This document shows, piece by piece, positions 36,575 to 46,691 of a stretch of DNA of 64,000 nucleotides. Under the pieces are notes generated by a model. The model did no database searches. It had not been told where the DNA came from and saw only the letters and a list, made by a program, of their open reading frames with translations. The first letter of the stretch is position 1. Every line of letters begins with the position of its first letter. Origin of the DNA: Shimia sagamensis (GTDB lineage Bacteria; Pseudomonadota; Alphaproteobacteria; Rhodobacterales; Rhodobacteraceae); contig NZ_FXTY01000002.1 of NCBI RefSeq assembly GCF_900182745.1, positions 186,001 to 250,000 of the forward strand, given 5' to 3'. A program made the translations under genes and the position numbers.

Positions 36575-37009
36575 ATGACACAGGATCGCGCGATCTATCT
36601 TTTGAAACTGACCTCAATTGGCACGGTGATTTTTGGCCTCATACCGCTTTTTGCCCTCGCCGGCAGCTACTACGGCATCGTTGGCTGGTTCATGGACCTG
36701 ACACACCTGCCGCTCGACGGCGCGCAGAGCTTTGGTGGCAACAGCGAAAAGGTCCTTGCCGCGATAGGCGGTGGCCTGATGGTCGGCTTAGGTTTCATGA
36801 TCTGGCAAATCACCATCCGCGTTTATGCAAATGACCCAACCACCGGGGCCACAATCATCCACTGGGGTATTTGGAGTTGGTTTGTGATCGACAGCACAGG
36901 TTCTGTCCTAGCCGGCGCATGGTTCAATGCGGTGCTGAACACTGGTTTTCTTTTGATGTTCATCTTGCCCATCATTCTGGCGAAACCGCGCCAAGCCGTT
37001 GCGGCCTAA
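36575..37009 (+). CDS. small membrane protein divergent from XRE regulator (possibly BphX-like)
   Basis: 144 residues with four hydrophobic helices (about 12-35, 58-76, 93-112 and 118-136). The pattern resembles BphX-like membrane proteins, but I cannot confirm this by eye. GTGGGAG lies upstream of the ATG. The 127-base divergent spacer with the XRE gene suggests control by that regulator. Confidence 0.75.
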   Translation: MTQDRAIYLLKLTSIGTVIFGLIPLFALAGSYYGIVGWFMDLTHLPLDGAQSFGGNSEKVLAAIGGGLMVGLGFMIWQITIRVYANDPTTGATIIHWGIWSWFVIDSTGSVLAGAWFNAVLNTGFLLMFILPIILAKPRQAVAA

Positions 37010-37045
37010 AGAAAACGGGCGGAGGTTTCTGTAACCACCGCCCGC
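37008..37045 (-). terminator. terminator downstream of uvrA
   Basis: GCGGGCGG and CCGCCCGT with an inner GGTT/AACC pairing form a stem of about 12 bp with one mismatch. It is followed on the minus strand by TTTTCTTTA. Confidence 0.8.
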
Positions 37046-37050
37046 TAATC

Positions 37051-39912
37051 CTATTCCGCTGCCACTTTTTTCTTCGGCACCAGCATGTCTTTCAGATAAT
37101 GCCCGGTGTAGCTCGCTGCCACTTTGGCCACCTTCTCCGGCGTGCCTTTGGCAACAATCTTACCACCGCCATCCCCCCCTTCAGGGCCAATATCAATGAT
37201 ATGATCAGCGGTTTTCACCACATCCAGATTGTGCTCGATCACCACAACGGTGTTGCCCTGATCGACCAATTCATGAAGCACTTCCAGCAACTTACGAACA
37301 TCTTCAAAGTGCAGACCGGTGGTTGGCTCATCAAGAATATAGAGCGTGCGCCCGGTTGAGCGCTTCGCCAGCTCTTTGGACAATTTCACCCGCTGCGCCT
37401 CACCACCTGAGAGCGTTGTCGCCTGTTGTCCCACCTTGATGTAGCCCAGCCCAACCCGCATCAGCGCGTCCATCTTGTCGCGAATGCTGGGTACCGCTTT
37501 GAAGAACTCCTGCGCCTCTTCGACAGTCATATCGAGCACGTCAGCAATGCTTTTGCCTTTGAACTTGATCTCCAGAGTTTCACGATTGTAGCGCGCGCCC
37601 TTGCAGGTCTCACATTCCACGTACACGTCCGGCAAGAAGTGCATTTCGATCTTGATGACGCCGTCCCCCTGACAGGCCTCACAACGTCCACCTTTGACGT
37701 TGAAACTAAACCGCCCAGGCTTATAGCCCCGCGCTTTTGCTTCCGGCAGACCGGCAAACCAATCCCGAATTGGCGTAAACGCCCCGGTATAGGTCGCGGG
37801 ATTGGACCGCGGCGTACGGCCGATAGGGCGCTGGTCAATGTCGATCACCTTATCCAGATGTTCGAGCCCCTTGATGGTTTCACAGGGTGCAGGCGTCTGC
37901 CGCGCCCCATTCAGGCGCATCGACGCGGTTTTGAACAAGGTCTCAATGGTCAGCGTCGATTTCCCGCCACCGGACACACCGGTCACACAGACAAACTTAC
38001 CAAGTGGGAAGTCCGCCGTGACTTTGCGCAGGTTGTTGCCCGTCGCTTTCACCACCGTCACAGACTTGCCATTGCCCTCACGCCGTTCGGTTGGCACCGC
38101 AATTTCACGCGCACCAGACAGATACTGCCCGGTCAAGGACGCCGGATCAGCGGCAATATCTTCCGGTTTGCCTTGCGAAACAACCTGCCCACCATGCACA
38201 CCAGCCCCAGGGCCAATGTCGAACACATAGTCCGCCTCACGCACAGCCTCTTCGTCATGCTCGACGACAATCACAGTATTGCCCTGATCGCGCAGGTTTT
38301 TCAGCGTGGTCAGCAACCGGTCATTATCTCGTTGATGCAGGCCAATCGACGGCTCATCCAGCACATACAGCACCCCTGTCAGGCCAGAGCCAATCTGGCT
38401 GGCCAACCGGATACGCTGGCTCTCACCACCGGACAGCGTGCCACTGTTTCGTGACAGCGACAGGTATTCCAATCCAACATTGTTCAGGAACCCAAGCCGT
38501 TCCCGGATCTCTTTGACAATGGCTTTTGCGATCTCTTGCCGCTGCGGTGTCAACGCCGCGGGTACGCTTTCAATCCAAGCCAAGGCCTCGCGGATCGACA
38601 GCTGTACCACGTGTCCAGCATGTTTGTCCGCAATCCGCACCGCCAGCGCCTCTTCACGCAAACGGTGCCCACGACACGCCCCACATGGGCGGTTGTTCTG
38701 ATAGTTCTCAAACTCTTCGCGAATCCAGTTTGAATCGGTCTCCCGATACCGGCGTTCCATGTTTGGGATCACACCTTCAAACACACGGGTCACCTGATAT
38801 ACACGCCCACCTTCGTCATAGCGGAACTCAATCTCTTCCTCGCCAGAGCCATAGAGGAACACCTGCTGCACATGTTTCGGCAGATCTTTCCAAGGCGAGT
38901 TTTTGTCAAATTCGTAGTGCTTGGCCAAAGCCTCAATGGTTTGCCGGAAATACGGCGACTTGCCTTTCCGCCACGGTGCCAACGCCCCATCATAAACCTT
39001 CAAGGTCACATCAGGGACCACCAAACGCTCATCAAAGAACAGCTCTTTGCCAAGTCCATCACAGGTCGGACAGGCCCCAAACGGTGCGTTAAACGAAAAC
39101 AGGCGCGGCTCGATCTCAGGAATGGTGAAGCCACTGACAGGACAGGCAAATTTCTCGCTGAAGGTAAGCCGCTCCGGATCACCTTCCTTGGGTGCCGTCT
39201 CCAGAACCGCAATACCATCCGCCAGATCAAGCGCCGTCCGCATGCTGTCAGCGAGACGGGTCTCCATGCCCTCACGCACCACAAGCCGGTCCACCACCAC
39301 ATCAATGTCATGGCGAAATTTTTTGTCCAGTGTGGGTGGCTCATCCAGCTCATAAAAAGCGCCGTCCACCTTCACCCGTTGGAAACCCTGCTTGCGCAGC
39401 TCCAAAAACTCTTTGCGGTATTCGCCTTTGCGGTCCCGCACAATCGGCGCCAAAAGATAGCCCCGCGTGCCCTCCTCCAACGTCATGACCCGGTCAACCA
39501 TATCCTGCACCTGCTGCGCCTCAATTGGCAGACCTGTGGCAGGCGAATATGGCGTGCCCACGCGGGCAAACAACAGACGCAAATAGTCGTATATCTCCGT
39601 CACAGTGCCCACTGTCGAACGTGGGTTTTTAGAGGTGGTCTTCTGCTCAATCGAAATCGCTGGAGACAGGCCGCTGATGTGGTCCACATCCGGCTTTTCC
39701 ATCATATCAAGGAACTGCCGCGCATAGGCACTCAGGCTCTCGACATAGCGCCGCTGCCCTTCCGCATAGATTGTGTCAAACGCCAATGAGGATTTACCAG
39801 AGCCCGACAGACCGGTGATCACCACCAGCTGATCGCGCGGAATGTCCACGTCAATCGACTTCAGATTGTGCTCGCGCGCGCCACGCACTTCGATGTTCTT
39901 CAGCTCGGCCAT
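37051..39912 (-). CDS. uvrA: excinuclease ABC subunit A
   Basis: 953 residues. Damage-recognition ATPase of nucleotide excision repair. Both ABC modules are complete: Walker [10 protein letters not shown] and GVSGGGKST, signatures LSGGESQR and LSGGEAQR, and zinc-binding pairs CPVSG...CPTCDGLG and CEACQGDG...[13 protein letters not shown] 39912 begins [17 protein letters not shown], as in the family. A LexA-type box 66-81 bases upstream indicates SOS control. ssb, a common neighbour in other bacteria, is not here. Confidence 0.98.
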   Translation of the reverse strand: MAELKNIEVRGAREHNLKSIDVDIPRDQLVVITGLSGSGKSSLAFDTIYAEGQRRYVESLSAYARQFLDMMEKPDVDHISGLSPAISIEQKTTSKNPRSTVGTVTEIYDYLRLLFARVGTPYSPATGLPIEAQQVQDMVDRVMTLEEGTRGYLLAPIVRDRKGEYRKEFLELRKQGFQRVKVDGAFYELDEPPTLDKKFRHDIDVVVDRLVVREGMETRLADSMRTALDLADGIAVLETAPKEGDPERLTFSEKFACPVSGFTIPEIEPRLFSFNAPFGACPTCDGLGKELFFDERLVVPDVTLKVYDGALAPWRKGKSPYFRQTIEALAKHYEFDKNSPWKDLPKHVQQVFLYGSGEEEIEFRYDEGGRVYQVTRVFEGVIPNMERRYRETDSNWIREEFENYQNNRPCGACRGHRLREEALAVRIADKHAGHVVQLSIREALAWIESVPAALTPQRQEIAKAIVKEIRERLGFLNNVGLEYLSLSRNSGTLSGGESQRIRLASQIGSGLTGVLYVLDEPSIGLHQRDNDRLLTTLKNLRDQGNTVIVVEHDEEAVREADYVFDIGPGAGVHGGQVVSQGKPEDIAADPASLTGQYLSGAREIAVPTERREGNGKSVTVVKATGNNLRKVTADFPLGKFVCVTGVSGGGKSTLTIETLFKTASMRLNGARQTPAPCETIKGLEHLDKVIDIDQRPIGRTPRSNPATYTGAFTPIRDWFAGLPEAKARGYKPGRFSFNVKGGRCEACQGDGVIKIEMHFLPDVYVECETCKGARYNRETLEIKFKGKSIADVLDMTVEEAQEFFKAVPSIRDKMDALMRVGLGYIKVGQQATTLSGGEAQRVKLSKELAKRSTGRTLYILDEPTTGLHFEDVRKLLEVLHELVDQGNTVVVIEHNLDVVKTADHIIDIGPEGGDGGGKIVAKGTPEKVAKVAASYTGHYLKDMLVPKKKVAAE

Positions 39913-39978
39913 TCAAACCCCCAACGGATACGGCACCAGACATAGGGGATCGCTGCCCCTCTGCCAACCAGATATCGC

Positions 39979-39993
39979 GAACATACAGAGAAC
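39979..39993 (-). promoter_or_regulatory. LexA box (GTTC-N7-GTTC) of uvrA
   Basis: On the minus strand GTTCTCTGTATGTTC; on the plus strand GAAC-ATACAGA-GAAC. This is the direct-repeat SOS operator of alphaproteobacteria, placed 66-81 bases before the uvrA start. Confidence 0.85.
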
Positions 39994-40157
39994 ATTTTAG
40001 TTCGCCAAGACAGAATCTGCGGCGCCCCGAACCGATCGCAATTTCTGGACATAGGTATCAAAGACCACATTTTGAAGGCCAATCTGGATGTGTTTCAAAC
40101 TTGCGCACCTTTCGTCATGCTGTCATTCCCCCAAGTGGTTGACTGACCTGGGACCTC

Positions 40158-40517
40158 ATGTTATTCACCCATATGGTTGAACGAAACGACACGGACCAAT
40201 TGAGCGCCATTCTCAAGGCGGCATCAGAGCCAAACCGGCGTGCGATCCTGACCCTTCTGGCCCAAAACGGCCCCATGAAGGTCACGGACATCGCCGCCCG
40301 GTTTGATCTGAGCCTGAACGCAATCTCCAAGCATATCAAAGTGCTGGAAGCTGCAGGTTTGGCCAGTCGCCGCACAGAATGGCGGGAACACCTCATCGAG
40401 GTGCAAATGGGTCCTTTGTCGCAAATCGAAAACTGGTTTGCCGACCTGCGCTCCATTTGGGCGCTGCGGTTGGACGCCCTCGAAGCTGCCCTATTGGAGG
40501 AAGACAACAATGACTGA
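40158..40517 (+). CDS. ArsR-family winged-helix repressor
   Basis: 119 residues with the ArsR helix-turn-helix: ASEPNRRAILTLLAQNGPMKVTDIAARFDLSLNAISKHIKVLEAAGL read in two parts. No metal-binding cysteine pair (CVC) is present, so it is not an arsenic sensor. It overlaps an AHSA1 gene by 8 bases, a familiar pairing in which the ArsR protein represses its own operon. Start ATG 40158 has GGGA upstream; 40173 is an alternative. Confidence 0.9.
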   Translation: MLFTHMVERNDTDQLSAILKAASEPNRRAILTLLAQNGPMKVTDIAARFDLSLNAISKHIKVLEAAGLASRRTEWREHLIEVQMGPLSQIENWFADLRSIWALRLDALEAALLEEDNND

Positions 40518-40935
40518 CCTAGCGCTGGAAGTGTCCCGCTTTCTACCTTTCCCACCAGAACGTGTTTTTGACGCCTGGCTTGACCCAAAAATGATGCAGA
40601 AATTTTTGGTACCTGCCCCGGGAATGACTGTGCCGGAGGCCAGCAATGACCCTGTGGTCGGTGGCCGGTTTCGTGTGGTGATGCAGGCCTCCGATGTCGA
40701 AGAAGGCTGGCCGCACGAAGGAGAATACCTCGAAATTGATCGCGCAAACCGCCTGCGCTTCACATGGGTTTCCCCTTATTCTCAAGAGGATAGCGAGGTC
40801 ACCCTAATCTTGACAGCCGCCAATGACGGTACCAACCTGACCCTCACACACGTCCGCTTCCCGTCGCAAGAAAGCCGCGACAACCACGAAGGTGGCTGGA
40901 CACGCATCTTGGAAGCATTGGAGACCACCCTATGA
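40510..40935 (+). CDS. SRPBCC/AHSA1-domain protein
   Basis: 141 residues with the START-like helix-grip fold: RFLPFPPERVFDAWLDPKMM at the start and GGWTRILEALE at the end helix, matching the Aha1 C-terminal homology family. It binds a hydrophobic ligand in a cavity; no enzymatic function is known for most members. Overlaps the ArsR gene and the DUF1761 gene, so all three are co-translated. Confidence 0.92.
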   Translation: MTDLALEVSRFLPFPPERVFDAWLDPKMMQKFLVPAPGMTVPEASNDPVVGGRFRVVMQASDVEEGWPHEGEYLEIDRANRLRFTWVSPYSQEDSEVTLILTAANDGTNLTLTHVRFPSQESRDNHEGGWTRILEALETTL

Positions 40936-41300
40936 ATTGGATCGCATTTATTGCTGGCTTTGTCGCCTCAGCCGCCTTTGGATTTTTGATCTACGGCCCC
41001 GTTTTGGGCCTGCAAAAACGCTGGGCCGAGGGCAGCAACATCGACCCAACGCCGCCTGAAAAAATGCCAATGGGGCCGCTGGTCACCAATTGGATTGCGA
41101 TCGCACTCTTGGCCTATATCGTTGCTCTGAGCGAAACCACACAGAACCTGGCAGTGGCCCTCCTCGCCATTCTCGCGTGCGCCGCTTACGTGGCCAACAC
41201 CGGCGCCTGGATCAACAAGTCACGCTTCGCGATCACCGTGGATGTCAGCTATGTGCTTGGTTCCGGCGTACTGATGATTTTGGCGCACGCCATTTTGTAA
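40932..41300 (+). CDS. DUF1761 membrane protein
   Basis: 122 residues with four membrane helices: N-terminal IAFIAGFVASAAFGFLIYG, then LVTNWIAIALLAYIVAL, VALLAILACAAYVANT and YVLGSGVLMILAHAIL. This is the DUF1761 layout. ATGA overlap with the AHSA1 gene. Function unknown. Confidence 0.88.
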   Translation: MNWIAFIAGFVASAAFGFLIYGPVLGLQKRWAEGSNIDPTPPEKMPMGPLVTNWIAIALLAYIVALSETTQNLAVALLAILACAAYVANTGAWINKSRFAITVDVSYVLGSGVLMILAHAIL

Positions 41301-41316
41301 GCTCACAACAAACGCA

Positions 41317-41350
41317 CAAAGCCCTGCCATTTCGCGGGGCTTTGTGTTTT
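41317..41350 (+). terminator. terminator of the arsR-AHSA1-DUF1761 operon
   Basis: CAAAGCCC and GGGCTTTG arms (8 bp) around a 12-base loop, followed by TGTTTTC. It partly overlaps the converging MFS gene end. Confidence 0.72.
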
Positions 41351-42516
41351 CAGGCACGCGCACGCGCCCGCTCCAACACCAGATGTAACGCAGCGCCAAT
41401 CAGCAAAAGTATCGCCGACACCAACATCAAGCCACCATAGCCACTCACTGCGACCACCGCCAAAAGGATCGGTGTGCCAATGGTGTTGCCAAAGTTGCCC
41501 GCCTGCGCAAACACCCCATTTGCATTTGCCCGATCCGCGGCCGTGTCATTCAACTCTGGCACCAGCGCAAAACTTGCCCCTTGGATCAGTCCCAAGGCAC
41601 CGGCCAAAACCAAACACGCAAACGGCGATCCCGGCACCAAGATCAGCGCAAGGGCGGCTCCGGCGGAGATCAGAAACCCAGTTTGGATCACGTGTACGGT
41701 GCGCCAGAAACGTAGCAACCAAACCCCAAGCGTCATCGAGCTGATCATGCTCATCAGTGGCATTGCCCCAACCGTAAACGTGCGCCACTCCGGTGCGATG
41801 AACGGCGGCAAAAGCGTCAGCAGGCTGACAAAGCAGAACGTGTAAAACAGCCACCCCACCGCCGCCGCGTTCATAAATGGCGAGCGATAGACCACCCAAT
41901 GCTGCTTGAGCACACCACCAAGGGTCAACAGTGCGTCCGTAACTTCAAACGCCCGCTCATCAGGCAAGCCAATGGTCGCCACGCCCAGCACGCTAGCAGC
42001 CATCCAGACTCCATGCGCAAAATACATCGCATTCAGCCCAAAAACCTCCACCAAAGGCCGCCCCACCCAGGCAAACAGCGCAAAGGCCACACCAAAAAAC
42101 GTGCCCCATAGCGTCAGAGAAAAGGCGCGCTTTTCTGGTGGCGACACTTTGGCAATCAGCGTCGGCGCAGCCACCACAATCGCCAGATGTGCCAAACCCT
42201 CAATCACCCGACTGAGCAAAAACGCATCAAACGACAACCCCAGCGCCTGCACAAATGACACCGCAGCACTGAGACCAAGCCCACCAATCAACGTGCGACG
42301 CATGCCTATCTTGGTCGCTAGGACACCCGCCACGACACCAAGGAAAATCCCTGCCAAACCCAGTATCGACAAGGCAAAGCCCAACCGGGCACCAGCCTCC
42401 GGGTACGCATTTCCGACGTGGTCAAACGTCACGCTAATTTTGGCAAACTGCCCCGCCGCACCAACGCCGGCCAGCCAGATCACCACAACCGGCAGCATAC
42501 TCTGTTGTTTTGACAC
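41350..42516 (-). CDS. major facilitator superfamily transporter
   Basis: 388 residues with twelve predicted helices and the loop 2-3 motif in reduced form (GVLATKIGMRRTLIGG). Substrate unknown; no catabolic gene lies adjacent. The start is GTG at 42516 with AGAGG upstream. It is 59 bases after lpd on the same strand, so it may share its transcript. Confidence 0.88.
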   Translation of the reverse strand: MSKQQSMLPVVVIWLAGVGAAGQFAKISVTFDHVGNAYPEAGARLGFALSILGLAGIFLGVVAGVLATKIGMRRTLIGGLGLSAAVSFVQALGLSFDAFLLSRVIEGLAHLAIVVAAPTLIAKVSPPEKRAFSLTLWGTFFGVAFALFAWVGRPLVEVFGLNAMYFAHGVWMAASVLGVATIGLPDERAFEVTDALLTLGGVLKQHWVVYRSPFMNAAAVGWLFYTFCFVSLLTLLPPFIAPEWRTFTVGAMPLMSMISSMTLGVWLLRFWRTVHVIQTGFLISAGAALALILVPGSPFACLVLAGALGLIQGASFALVPELNDTAADRANANGVFAQAGNFGNTIGTPILLAVVAVSGYGGLMLVSAILLLIGAALHLVLERARARA

Positions 42517-42575
42517 TGAAAAACCTCTATGGCGCGTTCAAAAACCCGATGCGCGCCATGGTCAAGTTAAGTTCG

Positions 42576-43970
42576 TTAAACGTGAATCACCCGATCATAA
42601 GCATCCAACACACTTTCATGCATCATCTCGCTCAGTGTTGGATGTGGGAACACCGTCTGCATCAAGTCTTCCTCAGTGGTCTCAAGCTGACGCCCAACCA
42701 CATAGCCTTGGATCAACTCGGTGACCTCAGCGCCCACCATATGCGCGCCCAAAAGTTCGCCAGTTTTGGCGTCAAACACAGTTTTCACCATGCCCTCTGG
42801 CTCGCCCAAGGCAATCGCCTTTCCGTTGCCCATAAACGGGAAGCGACCAACTTTCACGTCATATCCCAGTTCTTTGGCTTTCGCTTCTGTATAGCCCACG
42901 CTGGCGACCTGCGGATGGCAATAGGTACAGCCTGCGATGCTCTCCGGCTTCACTGGATGTGGCTTCCCGCCCGCAATCAGCTCTGCCACCATGACACCTT
43001 CATGGCTGGCTTTATGCGCAAGCCAAGGCGCACCTGCGATATCTCCAATCGCAAACAGCCCGTCCACGCCGGTTTGGCAGTATTGATCCGTCACCACATG
43101 GGTCCGGTCGATTTTCACCCCCAGCTTTTCAAGTCCAAGGTTTTCGACATTGCCCACAATGCCAACCGCGGAAATCACCGTGTCAAAATCTTGCGTTGTA
43201 ACCTTGCCGCCAGCCTCAATATGCGCCGTGACTTTGTCGGCACCGCGATCCAATTTCTTGACCGTGGATTTTTCCATGATGGTCATGCCTTGTTTGACAA
43301 ATTGCTTTTTAGCAAAGGCACTTATCTCCGCATCTTCAACCGGAAGTACGCGATCCATGACCTCAACAACCGTGGTCTCGGCACCCAAGGTGTTGTAGAA
43401 ACTCGCAAACTCGATCCCAATCGCGCCGGAACCAATCACCAACAGCTTCTTGGGCATATGTGGTGGCACAAGCGCATCCTTATAGGTCCAGACCCGCTTT
43501 CCATCACCTTCGAGCCCAGGCAATTCCCGCGCCCGCGCACCAGTCGCCAAAACGATGTTCTTCGCAGTGAGCTCCTCAACACCCTTTTCGCCCTTTACCG
43601 ACACTTTGCCTTTGGCCGACAAAGTCGCCTCTCCCATGAAGACCGCGATCTTGTTCTTCTTCATCAGGAACGCGACACCTGAGCTCAGCTGTTTGGCCAC
43701 CCCACGCGAACGTTTCACCACCGCATCAATGTCATAGCCAATGCCTTCCGCCTTCAGGCCAAAATCCTTGGCCCGCTCCATCAGGTGAAACACCTCTGCG
43801 GATCGCAACAGCGCTTTGGTCGGAATACAACCCCAGTTCAGACAGATCCCGCCCATGTGTTCACGCTCTACAATAGCCACTTTAAGGCCCAGTTGCGCGC
43901 CACGAATAGCAGCCACGTAGCCCCCCGGCCCTGCGCCAATCACAATCATGTCGAAGTTCTTGCTGGCCAT
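42576..43970 (-). CDS. lpdA: dihydrolipoyl dehydrogenase (E3)
   Basis: 464 residues. FAD-binding GAGPGGYVAAIRGAQLG, redox-active disulfide in GGICLNWGCIPTKALL, NAD site VIGSGAIGIEFASFYN, and the C-terminal HPTLSE histidine-glutamate pair. It reoxidises dihydrolipoamide in 2-oxoacid dehydrogenase complexes. The CLNWGCIP variant is typical of pyruvate-dehydrogenase-type E3. No E1 or E2 genes are in the window. ATG follows GGGGAA. Confidence 0.96.
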   Translation of the reverse strand: MASKNFDMIVIGAGPGGYVAAIRGAQLGLKVAIVEREHMGGICLNWGCIPTKALLRSAEVFHLMERAKDFGLKAEGIGYDIDAVVKRSRGVAKQLSSGVAFLMKKNKIAVFMGEATLSAKGKVSVKGEKGVEELTAKNIVLATGARARELPGLEGDGKRVWTYKDALVPPHMPKKLLVIGSGAIGIEFASFYNTLGAETTVVEVMDRVLPVEDAEISAFAKKQFVKQGMTIMEKSTVKKLDRGADKVTAHIEAGGKVTTQDFDTVISAVGIVGNVENLGLEKLGVKIDRTHVVTDQYCQTGVDGLFAIGDIAGAPWLAHKASHEGVMVAELIAGGKPHPVKPESIAGCTYCHPQVASVGYTEAKAKELGYDVKVGRFPFMGNGKAIALGEPEGMVKTVFDAKTGELLGAHMVGAEVTELIQGYVVGRQLETTEEDLMQTVFPHPTLSEMMHESVLDAYDRVIHV

Positions 43971-44128
43971 GGTATTCCCCGCCTCCCGCTATGTCTTTTG
44001 GCAAGCCTACTGGAACTCCGCAGGACCTTCAACAAAGGGGACCGCCCGTTTTACGCGCAATTATTGACTGGTGGTCGCGCAAGGAGCAGCGCACACTGCG
44101 CTCGCGTCATCGAGTCGGGAACCTTGCC

Positions 44129-44581
44129 ATGAAAACGATCAAAGATCTGCTTATCGCCATGATAAACGCCACCCTGATTTTGGTGGCAATCTGTCTGTTT
44201 TTCCTCTGGCGCCTGTCCGCCACCGCGGAACGTGTTGTCGCCAGTTTTGCGCAAAACTTACAAATTGTGCAGCCGCTGGAAACCAAGGTTGAGGATCTGC
44301 GTAGCGAGGTTGCCAACTTGCGTAGCGATCTTGCGGGCGTTTCCCTGGAAAGCTCAGCCCTGACCGCGCAAGCCACCGAACGTCTGCAAACCCGCGCCAA
44401 CGCGCTGCAATTGGAATTGGAAGGTATCAACAGCAGCCTGGCGCGCCTCGCGGACACGCCAGAAACCTTGATGCAGACAGCTTTGGATGATGTGGCCACC
44501 CGTTTAAGTGGCCGCATCGGCGCCGTGGCAAGTTGCTACGCGCCCGAAACCACGCCGGGCGCCAGCACACCTTCTGAATAA
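44129..44581 (+). CDS. single-span membrane protein with coiled coil
   Basis: 150 residues. MKTIKDLLIAMINATLILVAICLF is an N-terminal membrane anchor. A periplasmic or cytoplasmic coiled coil (KVEDLRSEVANLRSDLAGV, ATERLQTRANALQLELEGI) follows and the C-terminus is Pro/Thr-rich. No family recognised. Ends 3 bases before the converging DUF924 gene. Confidence 0.7.
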   Translation: MKTIKDLLIAMINATLILVAICLFFLWRLSATAERVVASFAQNLQIVQPLETKVEDLRSEVANLRSDLAGVSLESSALTAQATERLQTRANALQLELEGINSSLARLADTPETLMQTALDDVATRLSGRIGAVASCYAPETTPGASTPSE

Positions 44582-44584
44582 CGG

Positions 44585-45160
44585 CTAGCCTGCCGCCTGC
44601 AGTTCCCGCACGGTTGCGCCGTAGCCACCATTGGCGACATAGGCCATTTCCACTTCAGTGGACGCCCGCGCGAGGGCTTCATTGCGATACGGAAAACGCC
44701 CAAACTTACGGATAACCTCACGATGGGCTTGCGCGTGCAACAGATTGCCGTCGCCATCTTCCATCCGCTTCACGAACATGCGCACACAGCGCTCCTGATC
44801 ACAGAGGTTTTCCGAATGCATCAATGGCAGGAAGAAAAACTGCCGCGCCGGCCCGTCGATCTTCTGATCCCATTTTTTGTCGATCGCTAATTTTGCTGCT
44901 GCCAGTGCTTTGCTGTCACTGGCAAAGGCTTTGCCGCTGCCGCGGAACATGTTTCGCGAAAACTGATCTGTCAGGATCAAATACGCCAGCGTACCGCTGG
45001 CATAGGTCAACCATTGCCCCAGTCCACCAGCCCGCGCCTCATTCCATGTTGCCTCAAACCGCTGCCGGATCGTGTCGTCCAACTCTTCGGAAACCACATA
45101 CCACCCGCTCGGCCCAACTTCATCGAGCCAAAACGAAAGTACTTCTTCGGGACCCACCAT
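44585..45160 (-). CDS. DUF924-family protein
   Basis: 191 residues with the family hallmarks LSFWLDEVGP near the start, LILTDQFSRNMFRGSG, and FFFLPLMHSENLCDQERC. This all-helical, TPR-like family is widespread but of unknown function. AAAAGGAGAAGG lies ahead of the ATG. Confidence 0.93.
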   Translation of the reverse strand: MVGPEEVLSFWLDEVGPSGWYVVSEELDDTIRQRFEATWNEARAGGLGQWLTYASGTLAYLILTDQFSRNMFRGSGKAFASDSKALAAAKLAIDKKWDQKIDGPARQFFFLPLMHSENLCDQERCVRMFVKRMEDGDGNLLHAQAHREVIRKFGRFPYRNEALARASTEVEMAYVANGGYGATVRELQAAG

Positions 45161-45307
45161 GTCCCTTCTCCTTTTGCCTGTTCCGCCTAATTAAAAGACG
45201 CTTAGTACTTAGGAGGTTACACCCAGAAAATTAAGAAAGAATAGTCACAAAATGCAACATCCCGACACAGCTCGCGACCTTTTGCGCTAACAGTGGCAAA
45301 GCCTTGC

Positions 45308-46573
45308 TTACCCTGCGGCAGCTTCCTGCTCTTCTTCCATCGCGATTTCGATCGCAACCTCTTGCGCAACCTCAACCGCAACCACAGAAGCGGTTGGCAT
45401 AACGGCGGTGTAGCTGCCGGTTTCATCCACGGGCGCCGCAGGACGACGGGTGGTGCGGTATCCTGCATACAGACCCAATGCGGCAAGCGGAATCACCAGA
45501 TAAATGAAGTATCCGCGAGGTCCGATGGCATCCATCATCCAACCGGTGATCAACGGCCCTGCAATGGCACCAACGCCATTCACAAACACCAGGCCACCTG
45601 AGGCCGCTGCCATATCTTCATACTCAAGGAAGTCATTGGCGTGCGCAATCAGCATGGAATAGAGCGGATTTGAAAAACCACCAATGAAGAGCGCAGCTAC
45701 AAGCAGCATCTGGTAGTTGTCCCCAGCCCAAAAGCCCATCATTGCACCAGCCGCTCCAATCGCCGCCACAAACATGATCAGAATCCGGCGATCCAACCGG
45801 TCACTCATCCAACCCAACGGATACTGAAACACTGTTGCGCCGACATAAAAAGCCGCCACAAACAACGACAGTTCACTCAAGTTCAAACCAGCGCGGGTCG
45901 CAAACACCGCGGACATCCCAAACTGAGCTGAAAACACGCCGCCAAGTAGGAACATGCCGACCACACCAAGAGGAGAGTTGTTGAACAGCTCCTTCAGGCT
46001 CATGGGTTTGGTCGTGTCAAACGCGGGAGTCGGCGACACCGACAGCAAAATGGGGGCAAATGAAATCGAAACCAACACCGAGGGGATCACAAACAACAGG
46101 AACCCTGTGGCGTCCGGAATGGTCAGCATGCCCTGCGCGGCCACAATGCCAAACATCTGCACCATCATGTAAATCGACAGCGCTTTGCCGCGTGTGTCAT
46201 TGGTCGCCGCATTATTGAGCCAGCTTTCCGCCGTCACATACACGCCGGAGAAACACAGCCCCATCAACGTACGACCAGCGATCCAGGCCACCGGATGCTC
46301 CAGCGTCGGATACAGGATCAACACAGCGGAGATCATCGAGGCCATCGCTGCAAAGACCCGCACATGTCCAACACGACGGATCAATTCCGGCGTCATGCGA
46401 CTACCGCCCAGAAAACCAACAAAATAGGCCGACATCACCATCGACATTTCAAAGGTTGAGAATCCGGCCGCCTCGCCGCGAATACCCAGCAACGTGCCGT
46501 GCATGCCGTTGCCCACCATCAGCAACAGCATTCCCAGCAACAGCGGCCATGCGCCTTTAACAAACTGACCCAT
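45308..46573 (-). CDS. MFS transporter, YcaD-like
   Basis: 421 residues with twelve helices: GRTLMGLCFSGVYVTAESWLN and YPLGWMSDRLDRRILIMF are the recognisable blocks of the YcaD/proline-type MFS group. A 40-residue acidic tail with VAVEVAQEVAIEIA-type repeats is unusual and lies outside the membrane domain. Substrate unknown. GAGGA precedes the ATG. Confidence 0.88.
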   Translation of the reverse strand: MGQFVKGAWPLLLGMLLLMVGNGMHGTLLGIRGEAAGFSTFEMSMVMSAYFVGFLGGSRMTPELIRRVGHVRVFAAMASMISAVLILYPTLEHPVAWIAGRTLMGLCFSGVYVTAESWLNNAATNDTRGKALSIYMMVQMFGIVAAQGMLTIPDATGFLLFVIPSVLVSISFAPILLSVSPTPAFDTTKPMSLKELFNNSPLGVVGMFLLGGVFSAQFGMSAVFATRAGLNLSELSLFVAAFYVGATVFQYPLGWMSDRLDRRILIMFVAAIGAAGAMMGFWAGDNYQMLLVAALFIGGFSNPLYSMLIAHANDFLEYEDMAAASGGLVFVNGVGAIAGPLITGWMMDAIGPRGYFIYLVIPLAALGLYAGYRTTRRPAAPVDETGSYTAVMPTASVVAVEVAQEVAIEIAMEEEQEAAAG

Positions 46574-46691
46574 TGAACGATCCTCAATACGACTCTTTTA
46601 CAGATGAGCCGATATGCAAAACACAACCAATGCCATCGCACTCAATCGCGACAGCGTCAGGTCGTTTTACGGCATCGTCGTAGAAAAGTGA

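Noticed and set aside
40158-40517. ArsR protein as an arsenic or metal sensor
   Set aside because: No cysteine pair or other metal site; the AHSA1 partner points to a different role.
42510-43682. 390-codon plus-strand frame over lpdA
   Set aside because: Antisense to a complete dihydrolipoyl dehydrogenase; no motif, no ribosome-binding site.
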